Shown here in pieces: positions 63,641 to 64,000 of a DNA stretch of 64,000 nt (positions are counted from its first letter, which is position 1; every line of letters begins with the position of its first letter). Source of the DNA: Prorocentrum cordatum (Eukaryota; Sar; Dinophyceae; Prorocentrales; Prorocentraceae). Below the pieces are notes generated by a model. The model was given only the letters and a program-made list of their open reading frames with translations. It was not told where the DNA came from and did not search any database. Both the position numbers and the translations under genes were made by a program. The stretch spans positions 186,001-250,000 of the forward strand of contig CAUYUJ010003547.1 in assembly GCA_963575745.1 (NCBI GenBank), written 5' to 3'.

Positions 63641-64000
63641 GGGTCGTCCTGAGGGGCTTTTTCGGCGTCTTGGGTGCCTCGGGGGGGCCTCTTTGGGCCG
63701 TTCGGGATCCTCTGTGGGGCCTCCTGGGGGCCTCTTGGGGCCTCTTGGGGCCATCTTGGGGCCTTTGGCGGCCTCCTGGGCGCTTCTTGGGGCCATCTTT
63801 GCCCCTTGGGTGCCTCTGGGGGGTCTCTTGGGGCCTCTTGGGGGTCTCTTGGGCGCCTCCTGGGGGCCTCTTGGGGGGGCCTCTCGGGGCCATCTTGGGG
63901 CCGCCCTGCGGCCTCTTGGGGCGTCCTGGGGGCCTCTTGCGGCCGTCGTGGAGGAAATCGATCAAAGAAGAGGGGGGCTCTAATTAGCGCTGCCCCCTCA
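63640..64000. repeat. GGCCTCTTGGGG-type repeat island 7 with end motif
   Basis: Regular + sense units of GGGGGCCTCTTGGGGCC type from about 63680 to 63945, ending GAGGAAATCGATCAAAGAAG at 63951-63970. This matches the end of island 5, and unique sequence begins again before the window edge. Confidence 0.8.

Overview
This window looks like nuclear DNA of a dinoflagellate, and the style of its repeats suggests a Prorocentrum-type genome. That genus guess comes from familiarity with such sequence, not from a search. The grounds are high GC with near-total G/C at third codon positions in real coding stretches; DUF4116 repeats; GC-AG and GA-AG introns; very long introns; decayed retroelements of dinoflagellate type; (GGCCTCTTGGGG)n islands; and large amounts of microsatellite. 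Every coding sequence I recognise is on the + strand.

The best-supported gene is a DUF4116-repeat gene running from about 5.4 to 31.7 kb. Five exons (5418-5747, 11838-11933, 13608-13706, 19965-20034, 31597-31730) join without a frame break into nine successive 25-residue repeats, a 10-residue partial repeat and a stop. The repeat register is kept exactly across all four introns (6.1, 1.7, 6.3 and 11.6 kb). These introns hold satellites, reverse transcriptase remnants, a foldback element, a separate 120-bp-repeat open frame (21012-22988) with G/C at nearly every third codon position, and a decayed UPF1-like helicase locus (24.3-28.6 kb).

Upstream (0-1.1 kb) is the RNase H end of a retroelement. 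Downstream, 32.0-35.1 kb is a broken element with a gag-like N-terminus, a tyrosine-recombinase-like domain and a cytosine-methyltransferase-like domain, with key residues lost. From 35.9 to 39.0 kb there is an unrecognised coding region and a transposase-like pseudogene. From 39.7 to 44.8 kb a frameshifted replication module carries a D5/SF3-type helicase followed by a DNA-polymerase-like domain. This module resembles those of virus-like mobile elements and is peppered with short foldback and introner-like insertions.

From 45 to 62 kb the sequence is mostly repeats: two dispersed copies of a CCA-rich element (45.6-46.7 and 56.3-57.5 kb), a roughly 6 kb satellite region with CG-alternating cores (48.4-54.2 kb), and long GAT and GAG tracts. 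A Copia-like Gag with a CCHC knuckle (62.4-63.3 kb) and a decayed protease region follow, cut off by a final GGCCTCTTGGGG island that runs to the window end.
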